Translations under genes and position numbers: made by a program
Source of the DNA: Thalassotalea profundi
GTDB lineage: Bacteria; Pseudomonadota; Gammaproteobacteria; Enterobacterales; Alteromonadaceae
Direction: 5' to 3'
DNA length: 64,000 bases
NCBI RefSeq assembly: GCF_014653195.1
Contig: NZ_BNAH01000006.1
Location: 124,001 to 188,000, forward strand
Notes under the pieces: model-generated
The model's database searches: none
Seen by the model: only the letters and a program-made list of their open reading frames with translations
Told to the model about the DNA's origin: nothing
Part shown: piece by piece, positions 63,920 through 64,000 of the stretch
Numbering within the stretch: position 1 is the first letter of the stretch
How the letters are laid out: each line of letters begins with the position of its first letter

Positions 63920-64000
63920 TTATGGGTGGTTTGAATGATCAGTGGTTGCTTTTTCACTAGAGGAAGCATCTACTGGTATTTCTTTATGGGGTAAGGGGAG
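63920..64000 (-). CDS. cusB: Efflux RND periplasmic adaptor, C-terminal end (cut by window edge)
   Basis: The last 26 residues of a minus-strand gene (LPLPHKEIPVDASSSEKATT, then DHSNHP) end at TAA 63920-63922. The frame is open to the edge and the histidine-rich tail fits metal-efflux adaptors. Spacing of 11 bases to cusA supports a cusB-cusA operon; identity rests on context and the tail only. Confidence 0.6.
   Translation of the reverse strand, partial: LPLPHKEIPVDASSSEKATTDHSNHP

Noticed and set aside
1..64000. tRNA, rRNA, insertion sequences or prophage genes
   Set aside because: No cloverleaf-type sequence, transposase motif or phage gene was seen in either strand, though I could not scan by program.

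Overview
The window looks like a chromosomal stretch of a marine, AT-rich gammaproteobacterium of the Alteromonadales, most like Colwellia or Thalassotalea. This is inferred from the AT-rich composition, Na+-coupled sugar uptake, many diguanylate cyclases and chemoreceptors, TonB-dependent receptors and the protein families. Nothing suggests a plasmid, prophage, IS element or CRISPR array.

Layout. 1-7.0 kb: a galactose regulon, with a partial LacI/GalR repressor facing galT-galK-galE-galM and a Na+/sugar symporter; near-perfect GTAAACGTTTAC operators lie on both sides of the divergent promoter region. 7.1-8.3 kb: a Bcr/CflA-type efflux pump. 8.6-12.2 kb: a Fur-box-preceded siderophore receptor, a PepSY membrane protein and a small membrane protein. 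12.3-20.4 kb: a vitamin B12 island with two cobalamin riboswitches, btuB, a cobC-cbiB-cobD operon on the minus strand, and a second riboswitch leading a BtuM-like single-cysteine membrane protein, cobB/cbiA and cobO/btuR. Together these would import, adenosylate and remodel corrinoids. 20.5-24.3 kb: small, poorly known envelope and membrane genes on the minus strand. 24.4-37 kb: the engB-cytochrome c4-M1 peptidase-TPR-MCP-TPR-SPFH-Arc-polA block. 37-41.5 kb: histidine kinase, diguanylate cyclase and glutathione reductase. 41.7-46.6 kb: prlC, a diguanylate cyclase, a Tag-like glycosylase and rsmJ. 46.8-48 kb: an EamA transporter broken by an in-frame amber codon and a 36-residue basic protein. 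48.6-54 kb: a chemoreceptor and a large two-propeller-GGDEF sensor. 54-60.7 kb: Cys-rich small protein, peroxiredoxin, ferritin, winged-helix/lipoprotein pair, HI0933-like flavoprotein, another GGDEF sensor and a small conserved protein. 60.8-64 kb: CusA-type metal efflux pump and the tail of its adaptor.

The most novel signal is a pair of homologous 88-nt small-RNA genes that are not protein coding. Copy B (24408-24495, +) converges on engB. Copy A (34048-34135, -) lies directly downstream of polA. Both have TTTACT-18 nt-TATAAT promoters, a shared core of about 27 nt, the same three-hairpin layout and strong intrinsic terminators. The polA/engB neighbourhood is where Spot 42 (Escherichia coli) and ErsA (Pseudomonas) are encoded, but neither copy resembles Spot 42. 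Their opposite orientation at the two ends of a roughly 9.6-kb segment suggests that an ancestral tandem pair was split by an inversion.

Start codons were moved from the longest reading frame where a Shine-Dalgarno site, signal peptide or family length argued for it. All functional statements come from reading motifs; no database search was run.
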